Shown here piece after piece: positions 1 to 6,511 of a stretch of DNA of 9,671 bases. The position numbers were made by a program, and so were the translations under genes. The notes beneath the pieces were generated by a model. The model had not been told where the DNA came from and ran no database searches. It was given only the letters and a program-made list of their open reading frames with translations. The number at the start of each line of letters is the position of its first letter. The stretch's first letter is position 1. Origin of the DNA: Actinomycetota bacterium (GTDB lineage: Bacteria; Actinomycetota; Thermoleophilia; RBG-16-64-13). The DNA is taken from NCBI GenBank assembly GCA_003157225.1, contig PMIZ01000332.1, forward strand, positions 1-9,671, written 5' to 3'.

Positions 1-110
1 CGGGAGGTAGCAGCCCTAAGCGGAATCTTCCATGTGCCGCGGGGTGGCTTGGCCAGAGCTGGCTGCCGGTGGGCGCTCGGAGGCTCGTCTTCGAAGGTGG
101 GTGCACGGTC
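1..110 (+). ncRNA. ffs: Signal recognition particle RNA, large (Bacillus) type, 3' part
   Basis: This is the 3' portion of SRP RNA, the RNA scaffold that binds Ffh and targets nascent membrane proteins to the Sec machinery. The window opens on the helix 8 tip: CGGGAGG (a GGGA tetraloop in the GNRA family), then the conserved 3' strand of the Ffh-binding loop, GTAGCAGCCCTAAGCGG. After that come CATGTGCCGCGGGGTGGC and, at 98-109, GGGTGCACGGTC. As I recall the B. subtilis scRNA, it has closely matching blocks in the same order and ends near GGTGCACGGT, which pairs with its 5' end. That points to the long form with an Alu domain rather than the short 4.5S form. The 5' half lies outside the window. 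The 3' end is estimated from the last conserved block; the following GTTTTGTT (111-118) could be a termination tract. A position upstream of dnaX is common for this RNA. Confidence 0.88.
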
Positions 111-161
111 GTTTTGTTCATTTGAGTCCGTATGAGTCAGGGCTAAGGAGTGACCCGGCGC

Positions 162-1856
162 ATGTCCGTCTCTCTCTACCGCAAATACAGGCCCGCGCGT
201 TTTGAAGACATCATCGGACAGGAGCACGTGGCCCGCACACTGGTGAACGCCATCAAGCATGACCGCGTGAGCCACGCATATCTCTTCACTGGTCCGCGAG
301 GCACGGGCAAGACCTCTACCGCGAAGATCCTCGCCATGGCCCTCAACTGCGAGGCCGGCGCTGGCAAAGCGACGCCCGAGCCGGACGGCACTTGCCCTCA
401 GTGCCTGGCCATCCGCAGAGGAAGCGCGCTGGACGTGGTGGAGATGGACGCAGCCTCCAACCGGGGCATCGACGATATCCGCGACCTGCGGGACAAGGTG
501 CATTTCTCGCCTGTCGAAGGGCGGATGAAAGTGTACATCGTGGACGAGGTGCACATGCTCACCCCGGAGGCCTTCAACGCGCTTCTGAAGACGTTGGAGG
601 AGCCGCCCCTGCATGCCGTCTTCGTCCTTGCCACCACCGAGCCGCACAAAGTGCCGGCGACGATCCTCTCGCGGTGCCAGAGGTTCGACTTCCGCCGCCC
701 TTCTGTCCGGGAAGTCGTCGGGGTCTTGGGGACGGTCGCAAAGCAGGAAGGAATAGAGGTGGCGGAGGCGTCGCTGACGGTGATCGCCCGTGCGGCAGCG
801 GGCAGCTTCCGCGACGCCATAGGCATCCTCGATCAACTGGCCACCTACTCCGGCGGCGCTATCAGCCTCCAGGAGACCCTCGATATCCTCGGCATCGTCC
901 AACACGACCTTCTGTTCGAGATCGTCGACTTGGTGCGCGAGGGCGACACCCAGCGGGCGCTGCTGTTCGTGGAGCGGCTGAGTGAAGGCGGGACGGACCA
1001 CGCGCAGTTCATCAAGGACCTTCTCGGTCACCTCCGTGACCTCTATGTGGTCAAGCACACCACTGAGATGCCGGCCAGCATCGCGGCCACCGAGGAGCAG
1101 TTGGACAGGCTGCGTAGCCAGGCCGCGCGCATCGCCACGGCGAAGACCGTCACGTTCATCGATCTCTTGGGCGAGGCCCTACGCTCCATCCGGCAGGGCT
1201 CGGACCCCCGCCTGGAGCTCGAGCTCGTGCTCATCAAGGTGACAGCGCTCGCCGGCGGGCGGGAGGCGTCGGCACCCGTCTTCGACATCGGCGCGGCGAA
1301 AACGCCCGTGGTAGGCGGCAGGACGTCCGTTCAGCCGACCACCGTGCAAGCAGCCGCCCGCGCCTCCGCGGAGCCGCAGACCCAGGCGGAGCCGCAAGCC
1401 CTGACGGAGCCGCAAGCCCTGACGGAGCCGCTAGCCCTGACGGAGCCGCAGGCGACTTCCGCCGCTCCGACCATCCGTGCCGACATCGAGCACCTCAAGC
1501 GTGCGTGGCCGGTCGTGCTCGAAGCCGTGAGGAAACGGCAGACCGGCTTGGCGGCCGTGTTGGGCGAAGGCTCCCCCGACACGTTGGAGGGCACCGAGCT
1601 CGTGATCAAATTCCCTGCCGGCTACAGCTTCCAGGCCAACCAGGTGGCACGGGGGGACAATCCCCGGGTAGTCTCCGACGCGCTCCGCGAGGTCACCGGC
1701 AAGGACCTGCGGGTGACAACGAGACTGGCAAAAGAGCCTGCTCCCGAGACGGCCAGCCGAAACGAAGATGCTAGAATCCTGAGCAAGGACGAGCTGCTGC
1801 GAGTACTCAAGCAGGAGTTCGACGCCCGGATCATGGACGACGGGCCCACGCGCTAG
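162..1856 (+). CDS. dnaX: DNA polymerase III subunit tau (DnaX clamp-loader ATPase)
   Basis: This is the AAA+ motor of the clamp loader, which places the beta sliding clamp on DNA and ties polymerase cores together. Numbering from the ATG at 162 (564 aa): Walker A GPRGTGKT at 44-51, a zinc-module region with Cys63, Cys78 and Cys81, the DnaX signature DAASNRGIDDIRDL at about 96-109, Walker B VYIVDEVH at about 124-131, and the SRC arginine-finger motif at 170-172. Domain III follows to about residue 370. An Ala/Pro/Gln/Glu-rich linker contains five 6-residue repeats (about 403-432), and a conserved tau-type C-terminal domain begins with DIEHLKRAWPVVLEAV. The start is chosen because AAGGAG (145-150) lies 11 bases before this ATG; the in-frame GTG at 150 overlaps that site and would add only four residues. 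No slippery heptamer for a gamma form was seen. The fourth zinc cysteine appears to be replaced by Asp75. It heads the dnaX-ybaB-recR block. Confidence 0.97.
   Translation: MSVSLYRKYRPARFEDIIGQEHVARTLVNAIKHDRVSHAYLFTGPRGTGKTSTAKILAMALNCEAGAGKATPEPDGTCPQCLAIRRGSALDVVEMDAASNRGIDDIRDLRDKVHFSPVEGRMKVYIVDEVHMLTPEAFNALLKTLEEPPLHAVFVLATTEPHKVPATILSRCQRFDFRRPSVREVVGVLGTVAKQEGIEVAEASLTVIARAAAGSFRDAIGILDQLATYSGGAISLQETLDILGIVQHDLLFEIVDLVREGDTQRALLFVERLSEGGTDHAQFIKDLLGHLRDLYVVKHTTEMPASIAATEEQLDRLRSQAARIATAKTVTFIDLLGEALRSIRQGSDPRLELELVLIKVTALAGGREASAPVFDIGAAKTPVVGGRTSVQPTTVQAAARASAEPQTQAEPQALTEPQALTEPLALTEPQATSAAPTIRADIEHLKRAWPVVLEAVRKRQTGLAAVLGEGSPDTLEGTELVIKFPAGYSFQANQVARGDNPRVVSDALREVTGKDLRVTTRLAKEPAPETASRNEDARILSKDELLRVLKQEFDARIMDDGPTR
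1369..1458 (+). repeat. Five tandem 18-bp units in the dnaX linker
   Basis: Five in-phase 18-base units start at 1369, 1387, 1405, 1423 and 1441. The consensus is CGGAGCCGCAAGCCCTGA. Units 2 and 3 are identical, unit 4 differs at one base, and units 1 and 5 are degenerate. Each unit encodes six residues close to T-E-P-Q-A-L, so copy-number changes keep the reading frame. They fall in the flexible linker between the ATPase/collar part and the C-terminal domain of tau. The near-identity of the central units suggests recent slippage or unequal exchange. Confidence 0.92.
1769..1777 (+). promoter_or_regulatory. Possible extended -10 element inside the dnaX 3' end
   Basis: TGCTAGAAT is an extended -10 motif (TG, one base, TAGAAT) lying 114 bases before the ybaB start. 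It matches elements upstream of lysC and asd, including the following CCT/CT bases. No convincing -35 box was seen about 17 bases upstream. It lies within coding sequence, so it may be chance. If real, it would give ybaB-recR expression independent of dnaX. Confidence 0.3.
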
Positions 1857-1890
1857 GAGCAGCCTGCAGGACGACCTCTAGGAGACGCCG

Positions 1891-2214
1891 GTGAACGCTA
1901 ACCCCAATTATCAGAAAATGATGAGGCAGGTCCAGAAGATGCAGGCCGACATGGCCAAAGTCCAGGACGGTCTTGCCAACGAGACCGTGGAGGCTTCCGC
2001 GGGCGGAGGGATGGTCACCGTTCAGGTGACGGGCTCTGTCGAGCTCAAGAGCATCAAGATCGATCCCTCGGCTGTAGATCCCCAGGATGTCGAGATGCTC
2101 GAAGACATGATCATGGCAGCCATGAACGAAGCATTGCGTTCGGCGCAGGAGCTCGCCAACAAGAAACTGGGCGGAATAACGGCGGGGCTCAATATCCCGG
2201 GGCTGCCTTTCTGA
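1891..2214 (+). CDS. ybaB: YbaB/EbfC family nucleoid-associated protein
   Basis: This is a small DNA-binding protein of the YbaB/EbfC family, which forms dimers that bind DNA and is almost always encoded between dnaX and recR. The product is 107 aa, the usual family length. It shows the typical pattern: an N-terminal amphipathic helix rich in Met, Gln and Lys (YQKMMRQVQKMQADMAKVQ, about residues 7-25), a Gly-rich turn (SAGGGMVTVQVTG), a core strand with SIKIDP, the helix VEMLEDMIMAAMNEAL, and a C-terminal Gly/Pro tail ending GLNIPGLPF. The start is a GTG with TAGGAG at 1879-1884, six bases upstream. It begins 34 bases after the dnaX stop and ends seven bases before recR, so the three are probably one operon. 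The exact cellular role of the family is only partly understood. Confidence 0.96.
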   Translation: MNANPNYQKMMRQVQKMQADMAKVQDGLANETVEASAGGGMVTVQVTGSVELKSIKIDPSAVDPQDVEMLEDMIMAAMNEALRSAQELANKKLGGITAGLNIPGLPF

Positions 2215-2221
2215 CGGCGGC

Positions 2222-2827
2222 ATGTTTAGCCCCGCCGTCCAGAAACTGATCGATGAGCTCAGCAAGTTGCCGGGCGTCGGGCCGAAGACGGCCCAGCGTC
2301 TCGCTTTTCACCTGCTCAAGCTCTCCCCCGAGGACGCGCTCCCTTTGGCACAGGCGCTCATCGACGTCAAAGAGATAGTCCGCTTCTGCAACCAGTGCTT
2401 CAACTTCACCGAGCGGGAGCTCTGCCCGATCTGCCTCGATCTCGGGCGCGACACGGCCAGCATCTGCGTGGTGGAGGAACCCGCCGATATCATCAGCATC
2501 GAGCGGACGCATGAGTACCGGGGCCTCTATCACGTGCTTGGCGGGGCCCTATCCCCTCTGGACGGGATCGGCCCGCAGAAGCTCCGGCTGGCCGAACTGT
2601 TCGAACGCGTCAGGTCCGGAGAGATCCACGAGGTCATTGTGGCCACGAACCCGAACATGGCCGGAGAAGCAACCGCTCTCTACATCGCCGAGGAGCTTCG
2701 CCCGCTCACCACGGCAGGCGTCCTCCGAATCACCCGGCCCGCGGCCGGCCTACCGATGGGTGGAGACTTGGAGTACGCCGACGAGGTCACCCTCGGGCGC
2801 GCCATGACCGGACGGCGTGACCTCTAG
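2222..2827 (+). CDS. recR: Recombination mediator protein RecR
   Basis: RecR acts with RecO (and RecF) to load RecA on SSB-coated single-stranded DNA during gap repair; it forms a ring-shaped clamp. The 201-aa product has the family's full layout: a helix-hairpin-helix segment near residues 13-30 ([20 protein letters not shown]), a four-cysteine zinc finger at Cys56, Cys59, Cys68 and Cys71, and a Toprim domain from about 79 to 175 ([10 protein letters not shown], then [10 protein letters not shown]). The C-terminal block [16 protein letters not shown] is highly typical. The ATG at 2222 follows the ybaB stop by seven bases with only a weak GGCGG site, which fits translational coupling. Nothing appears broken. 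A new promoter for lysC begins almost immediately after the stop. Confidence 0.98.
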   Translation: MFSPAVQKLIDELSKLPGVGPKTAQRLAFHLLKLSPEDALPLAQALIDVKEIVRFCNQCFNFTERELCPICLDLGRDTASICVVEEPADIISIERTHEYRGLYHVLGGALSPLDGIGPQKLRLAELFERVRSGEIHEVIVATNPNMAGEATALYIAEELRPLTTAGVLRITRPAAGLPMGGDLEYADEVTLGRAMTGRRDL

Positions 2828-2830
2828 AGC

Positions 2831-2839
2831 TGTTAGAAT
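2831..2839 (+). promoter_or_regulatory. Probable extended -10 promoter for lysC
   Basis: TGTTAGAAT (TG, one base, TAGAAT) sits four bases after the recR stop. It would start a transcript near 2846, with a leader of about 35 bases before the lysC GTG. The preceding AGC and following TCTTC resemble the element upstream of asd. No clear -35 hexamer is visible at the expected distance, as is often so for extended -10 promoters. The gap is too short for a lysine riboswitch or T-box. Confidence 0.5.
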
Positions 2840-2880
2840 TCTTCACGCCCAGAAACCCAACAGGCGGAGCGCTGATCCAG

Positions 2881-4221
2881 GTGGCTGACGAGTCGAAAAA
2901 CCGACCTCCGGCGACAGAAGACGCGCTTGGCTCCCAGTACGTAGTCATCGGCGAGCCAGAGCGCAAGGCGGAACGCAGCAACATCATCGTCATGAAGTTC
3001 GGAGGTACGTCGGTGGCTGATGCCACCTGCATGAAACGCGTGGCCAACCGCATCGTCGAAGCCCGCAAACAGGGGCACCCGGTGGTCGCGGTCGTTTCGG
3101 CCAGAGGCGACACCACCGACGAACTCATCGAACTGGCCAAGGAGATCACGGACAATCCACCCGCCCGCGAGATGGACATGCTTCTCTCCACCGGCGAGCG
3201 CATCTCGGCCGCGCTGGTCGCCATGGCCATCCACGAGCTGGGCTACGACGCCATCTCGCTCACGGGGTCGCAGGCCGGCATCGTCACCGACACCATGCAC
3301 ACCAGGGCAAAGATCCTGGACATCAGGCCCCAGCGCATCTTCCACGCCCTCGAAGAAGGCAAGATCGTCCTCGTGGCCGGCTTCCAGGGAGTGTCCACCG
3401 AGCAGGACGTCACCACGCTTGGCCGCGGCGGTTCCGACACCACCGCAGTCGCACTTGCCGCCGCCCTGGGCGCCGAAGCCTGCATGATCTTCACCGACGT
3501 CGACGGGATATACACTACCGATCCGCGCATCGTTCCCGAAGCCCGCAAGCTCGACTTCATCTCCAACGACGAGATGCTGGAACTTACCGCCAGCGGCGCC
3601 AAGGTCATGATGCTGCGCAGCATAGAGGTCGCGCGCCGCTACAACGTACCCTTGTGGGTTCGCTCCAGTTTCACCGATGCCCCCGGAACACTGATTGGAC
3701 AGGAAGAGAAAGGCATGGAACAAGCCATTGTCTCGGGCGTGACCTACGCACTCGCCGACGCCAAGGTCACCATTCACGATCTGCCCGACAAAGTGGGAGT
3801 GGCGGCCAAGGTATTCACTACCCTGGCCAAAGCGAATGTCAACGTCGACGTCATCATCCAGAACGTCTCCGCCGGAGGCGCGGCCGACATATCCTTCACG
3901 GCCGACGAGAACGATCTGCCGAAGATCAGCGCGGCCATGACCTCCCTCAAGGACGAGTTCGGCTTCTCCTCCTTCGATGTGGACAAGGACGTGGCCAAGG
4001 TAACGCTGGTCGGAGCCGGCATGAAGACCTATCCGGGCATCGCGGCGAGGATGTTCGAGGTGCTCGCCGAGAACGGCATCAACATCGAGATGATCTCGAC
4101 GAGTTCCATCAAGATCAGTTGTGTTATCCGCAAGAGCCAGATCGAGACCGCCGTGAAGGCACTGCATTCGGCCTTCAAGCTGCACGAAGGCATGGTCAGC
4201 CGCGAGGAGATCTTCGGCTAG
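2881..4221 (+). CDS. lysC: Aspartokinase with two C-terminal ACT domains
   Basis: Phosphorylates aspartate with ATP to give aspartyl-4-phosphate, the first committed step to lysine, threonine, methionine and diaminopimelate. The 446-aa product has the kinase motif KFGGTS at 39-44, [12 protein letters not shown] at 71-82, STGER at 103-107, the loop GRGGSDTTA at 181-189, and [12 protein letters not shown] at 205-216. Two ACT regulatory domains lie at about 294-360 and 372-440, so feedback inhibition by lysine and/or threonine is expected. The GTG start has GGAG at 2866-2869, 11 bases upstream. It gives about 34 residues more than usual before the conserved strand. An ATG at 2992 (Met38) would start directly at MKFGG, but it lacks a well-placed ribosome site and would clip the first strand. 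Met279 is a candidate internal start for a beta subunit. The exporter ATPase begins 26 bases after the stop. Confidence 0.97.
   Translation: MADESKNRPPATEDALGSQYVVIGEPERKAERSNIIVMKFGGTSVADATCMKRVANRIVEARKQGHPVVAVVSARGDTTDELIELAKEITDNPPAREMDMLLSTGERISAALVAMAIHELGYDAISLTGSQAGIVTDTMHTRAKILDIRPQRIFHALEEGKIVLVAGFQGVSTEQDVTTLGRGGSDTTAVALAAALGAEACMIFTDVDGIYTTDPRIVPEARKLDFISNDEMLELTASGAKVMMLRSIEVARRYNVPLWVRSSFTDAPGTLIGQEEKGMEQAIVSGVTYALADAKVTIHDLPDKVGVAAKVFTTLAKANVNVDVIIQNVSAGGAADISFTADENDLPKISAAMTSLKDEFGFSSFDVDKDVAKVTLVGAGMKTYPGIAARMFEVLAENGINIEMISTSSIKISCVIRKSQIETAVKALHSAFKLHEGMVSREEIFG
3715..4221 (+). CDS. Probable internal translation start: aspartokinase beta subunit
   Basis: In Bacillus and Corynebacterium, lysC also makes a beta subunit consisting of the ACT domains from an in-frame internal start, and the enzyme is alpha2-beta2. 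Here Met279 (ATG at 3715) opens with MEQAIVSGV, closely resembling the C. glutamicum beta start as I recall it (MEEAVLTGV). Purine-rich sequence precedes it (AGGAAGAGAAAGGC at 3701-3714), with AGGA ten bases before the ATG. The product would be 168 aa, close to the known beta sizes of about 160-172, and would contain both ACT domains. The purine tract also simply encodes QEEKG, so use of the start is inferred. Confidence 0.6.
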   Translation: MEQAIVSGVTYALADAKVTIHDLPDKVGVAAKVFTTLAKANVNVDVIIQNVSAGGAADISFTADENDLPKISAAMTSLKDEFGFSSFDVDKDVAKVTLVGAGMKTYPGIAARMFEVLAENGINIEMISTSSIKISCVIRKSQIETAVKALHSAFKLHEGMVSREEIFG

Positions 4222-4247
4222 AACGGCGCAGCACCGGGGAGGGTGAC

Positions 4248-5195
4248 GTGGAAGCCATCGCAGTCGAGGGACTCCGCAAGCAGTTCGACCCACCGAAGGG
4301 TCCCGTCGCCGTGGACAACGTTTCTTTCAGCATCGGGGAGGGCGAGATCTTCAGCCTCCTCGGTCCTAACGGCGCGGGCAAGACCACGACCATCTCCATT
4401 CTCTCCTGCCTTCTCAAGCCCGACGCGGGCGACGCGCGAGTGGGTGGTTTCTCCGTCAGCAAAGATCCCGACCGTGTGAAGGCGCTCATCGGCGTGGTGC
4501 CTCAAGACATCGCGCTCTACGAAGACCTGAGCGGCCGGGAGAACCTGCTCTTTTGGGGGCGCATGTACGGCATGAGAGGCAGCGCGCTCGAGAAGCGGGT
4601 CGACGAGGTGATGGAACTCATCGGCCTGTCCGACCGGCAGAAGGACCGGGTGGACAAGTACTCGGGCGGCATGAAGCGGCGGGTGAACATCGGAGCCGCT
4701 CTGCTGCACAAGCCGAACTTCCTTTACCTGGACGAGCCGACGGTCGGCATCGACCCCCAGAGCCGGCGCTCCATCCTCGACGGGGTAAGAGACCTCAACT
4801 CCGCGGGGGTCACGGTGCTCTACACCACCCACTACATGGAAGAGGCGCAGGAACTGTCCGACCGCATAGGGATCATGGATAAGGGAGTCATGATCGCTGT
4901 GGGCACCCAGGAGGAACTGGTGCAGCTCGTTGGAGAGCGCACCCGTATCGACGTGGCCGTCGACCGTGAGGCCGAAACACTGGCCAAGCGGTGGCGCGAG
5001 CTTCCCGAAGTGGCGACCGTATCCGAACCCGAGGACGCCAGGATGTGGCTCAGCGTGCAGGACGCGAACACGCTCATTCCCTCACTGTTCGACGGTGCAC
5101 GGGCCGTGGGGGCGCGTATCACGGAGATCAGCCTAGCCGAGCCCAACTTGGAGATGGTCTTCCTGCATCTCACCGGCCGGGCGCTTCGCGACTAG
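4248..5195 (+). CDS. ABC-2 type exporter, ATP-binding subunit (DrrA/NatA/CcmA-like)
   Basis: Cytoplasmic ATPase that should power export through the two permeases encoded next. The 315-aa product has Walker A GPNGAGKTT at 39-47, the Q-loop at Gln86 (VVPQDIALYEDLSG), the ABC signature YSGGMKRRVNIGAAL at 138-152, Walker B LYLDEPTVGIDP at 159-170 and the H-loop His195 (TTHYMEEA). A C-terminal extension of about 95 residues follows the nucleotide-binding core, as in drug and lipid exporters of this group. The GTG start is fixed by GGAGG at 4238-4242 five bases upstream; the frame is open far upstream inside lysC, but only this start gives a normal N-terminus (MEAIAVEGLRKQF). It lies 26 bases after lysC and 35 before the first permease. 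The substrate cannot be read from the sequence. Confidence 0.96.
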   Translation: MEAIAVEGLRKQFDPPKGPVAVDNVSFSIGEGEIFSLLGPNGAGKTTTISILSCLLKPDAGDARVGGFSVSKDPDRVKALIGVVPQDIALYEDLSGRENLLFWGRMYGMRGSALEKRVDEVMELIGLSDRQKDRVDKYSGGMKRRVNIGAALLHKPNFLYLDEPTVGIDPQSRRSILDGVRDLNSAGVTVLYTTHYMEEAQELSDRIGIMDKGVMIAVGTQEELVQLVGERTRIDVAVDREAETLAKRWRELPEVATVSEPEDARMWLSVQDANTLIPSLFDGARAVGARITEISLAEPNLEMVFLHLTGRALRD

Positions 5196-5230
5196 CGCCG
5201 AACAGGCAGAAGCGGACACGGAGGCCGAGC

Positions 5231-6511
5231 TTGCGGGCTCTCAGCATCGCCGTTAAGGACACCCGCCATGTCTATCGCAACGTCGCCGGACTGGCGATGA
5301 TGCTGCTGGCGCCGTTGTTGCTGACGTTCGCGCTGAGCGCGGCCTTCGGAAGCGGGAACAACTTCTCCGTCGGAGCCGTGCGGACGGTGGTTGCCAACCA
5401 GGATGTGAGCGCGGGCGCCGGAGCGGGCACGCCCGCCGCCGGCGCCACGCTCGTCTCGACCCTCACCAGCCCGGGCATGACGGGCTTGCTCAAGGTCACC
5501 CAGGTGGACAGCGCCGCCGCAGCCCGCTCCGCGGTGGACAACGGCGACGCCGATGTGGCGGTGATCATCCCAGCAGGTCTGACGAACGCCCTCACGAGCG
5601 CCGCGCCCGCGGGAGCCGGCGCGCCGGCCGGCGGCGGCGCCGGCCAGATCCAGATCTACCGCGACCCAGCGCTGACCGTGGCGCCCGCCATCGTTTTGGC
5701 GGTGGTGCAGTCGGTGGTCGGATCTCTTAACGGGGCGAGGGCAGCCGCGGGCACCTCGGCTCAGCTGGCTGCGTCTCTCGGCGTGACCGACAGCGCCGAG
5801 CTCTCCGCCCTCGCCACGCAGACTGCCCAGGCCTTCGCCGGCCTGGCGCAGACCAGCGGACCCGTCACCCTGGAGCAACGGGCGCCGGCCGTACCCGGCG
5901 CCGGCCAGCCGAAGAGCCCCAACGTCGCGAGCCAGGTTCTGCTGGGGATGATGCTCTTCTTCATGCTCTTCGGTGCTGCCACACCTGCTCGCAGTATCCT
6001 CGACGAGCACCGGCAGGGGACGCTCTCCCGATTGTTCACCACACCCACTCCGCGCTCCACCATTCTCGTGGGCAAATATGTGGCCGTGTTTCTCGTGGTG
6101 CTCATCCAGGCCGTCGTCCTGCTCGTCGCCGGCCGGTTCCTCATGGGCGCGCACTGGGGCTCGCTGGGTCCGGTGATCATCCTGACCCTCGTGAGTGCCC
6201 TGGTGGCCGCGTCGCTCGGTCTGCTGACGGTGTCGTACGCAAAGACCCCTGCCCAGGCGGGGGCGGGCAGCGCGGCCATATTCGTGTTCCTGGGCCTCAT
6301 CAGTGGCAACTTCGTCGGGTCCGCGAACATCGGCGGCACCTTCGCGATCGTGCGCCGTATCAGCCCCATCGGGTGGCTGATGGAAGGCTGGGACAACCTC
6401 CTCTTCGGAGGTTCCTGGTCCAGTATCGCTCTCCCAGTGGGGGCGGCGCTGGCCTTTGCGCTGGCCTTCTTCGGCATCGCCACCTTCTTCTTCAGGCGGC
6501 GATACACATGA
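5231..6511 (+). CDS. ABC-2 type exporter permease, first of pair
   Basis: Membrane subunit of the exporter. The 426-aa product has one N-terminal membrane segment (about 19-39), a long extracytoplasmic region (about 40-230), then five hydrophobic segments (about 233-251, 279-300, 312-334, 345-363 and 399-420), the layout of the ABC-2 permease family with an enlarged external domain. The loop at about 252-277 (ARSILDEHRQGTLSRLFTTP) is the usual cytoplasmic coupling segment after the second membrane helix. The external domain is rich in Ala and Gly, with low-complexity stretches near 60-73 and 124-138. The start is a TTG at 5231 with GGAGG at 5220-5224, six bases upstream; longer in-frame starts would overlap the ATPase gene and give an unlikely Arg-rich leader. 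The stop overlaps the next gene's ATG in an ATGA, so the two permeases are translationally coupled, presumably as a heterodimer. Confidence 0.93.
   Translation: MRALSIAVKDTRHVYRNVAGLAMMLLAPLLLTFALSAAFGSGNNFSVGAVRTVVANQDVSAGAGAGTPAAGATLVSTLTSPGMTGLLKVTQVDSAAAARSAVDNGDADVAVIIPAGLTNALTSAAPAGAGAPAGGGAGQIQIYRDPALTVAPAIVLAVVQSVVGSLNGARAAAGTSAQLAASLGVTDSAELSALATQTAQAFAGLAQTSGPVTLEQRAPAVPGAGQPKSPNVASQVLLGMMLFFMLFGAATPARSILDEHRQGTLSRLFTTPTPRSTILVGKYVAVFLVVLIQAVVLLVAGRFLMGAHWGSLGPVIILTLVSALVAASLGLLTVSYAKTPAQAGAGSAAIFVFLGLISGNFVGSANIGGTFAIVRRISPIGWLMEGWDNLLFGGSWSSIALPVGAALAFALAFFGIATFFFRRRYT

Noticed and set aside
112..149. Dedicated promoter for dnaX
   Set aside because: TTGTTC and TATGAG resemble -35 and -10 boxes, but their spacing of about 11 bases is too short; read-through or an unseen promoter is equally likely.
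1720..1740. Programmed -1 frameshift site in dnaX for a gamma subunit
   Set aside because: Short A runs occur, but no A-AAA-AAG type heptamer with a following stem was found in the proper phase.
2828..2880. Lysine riboswitch or T-box upstream of lysC
   Set aside because: The gap is only 53 bases, far too short for either element, and no such conserved boxes are visible.
3654..4247. Long N-terminal extension of the exporter ATPase overlapping lysC
   Set aside because: The frame is open but gives Arg/Gly-rich nonsense out of frame with lysC; the GTG at 4248 with GGAGG upstream gives a normal ABC N-terminus.
2833..4293. 486-codon open frame on the minus strand
   Set aside because: It lies wholly antisense to lysC, is rich in His/Gly/Asp as expected from reading GC-rich codons backwards, and matches no recognisable family.
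4991..5230. Extended start of the first permease inside the ATPase gene
   Set aside because: The extra residues are a shadow of the ATPase frame; the TTG at 5231 with a well-placed GGAGG begins just before the first membrane segment.
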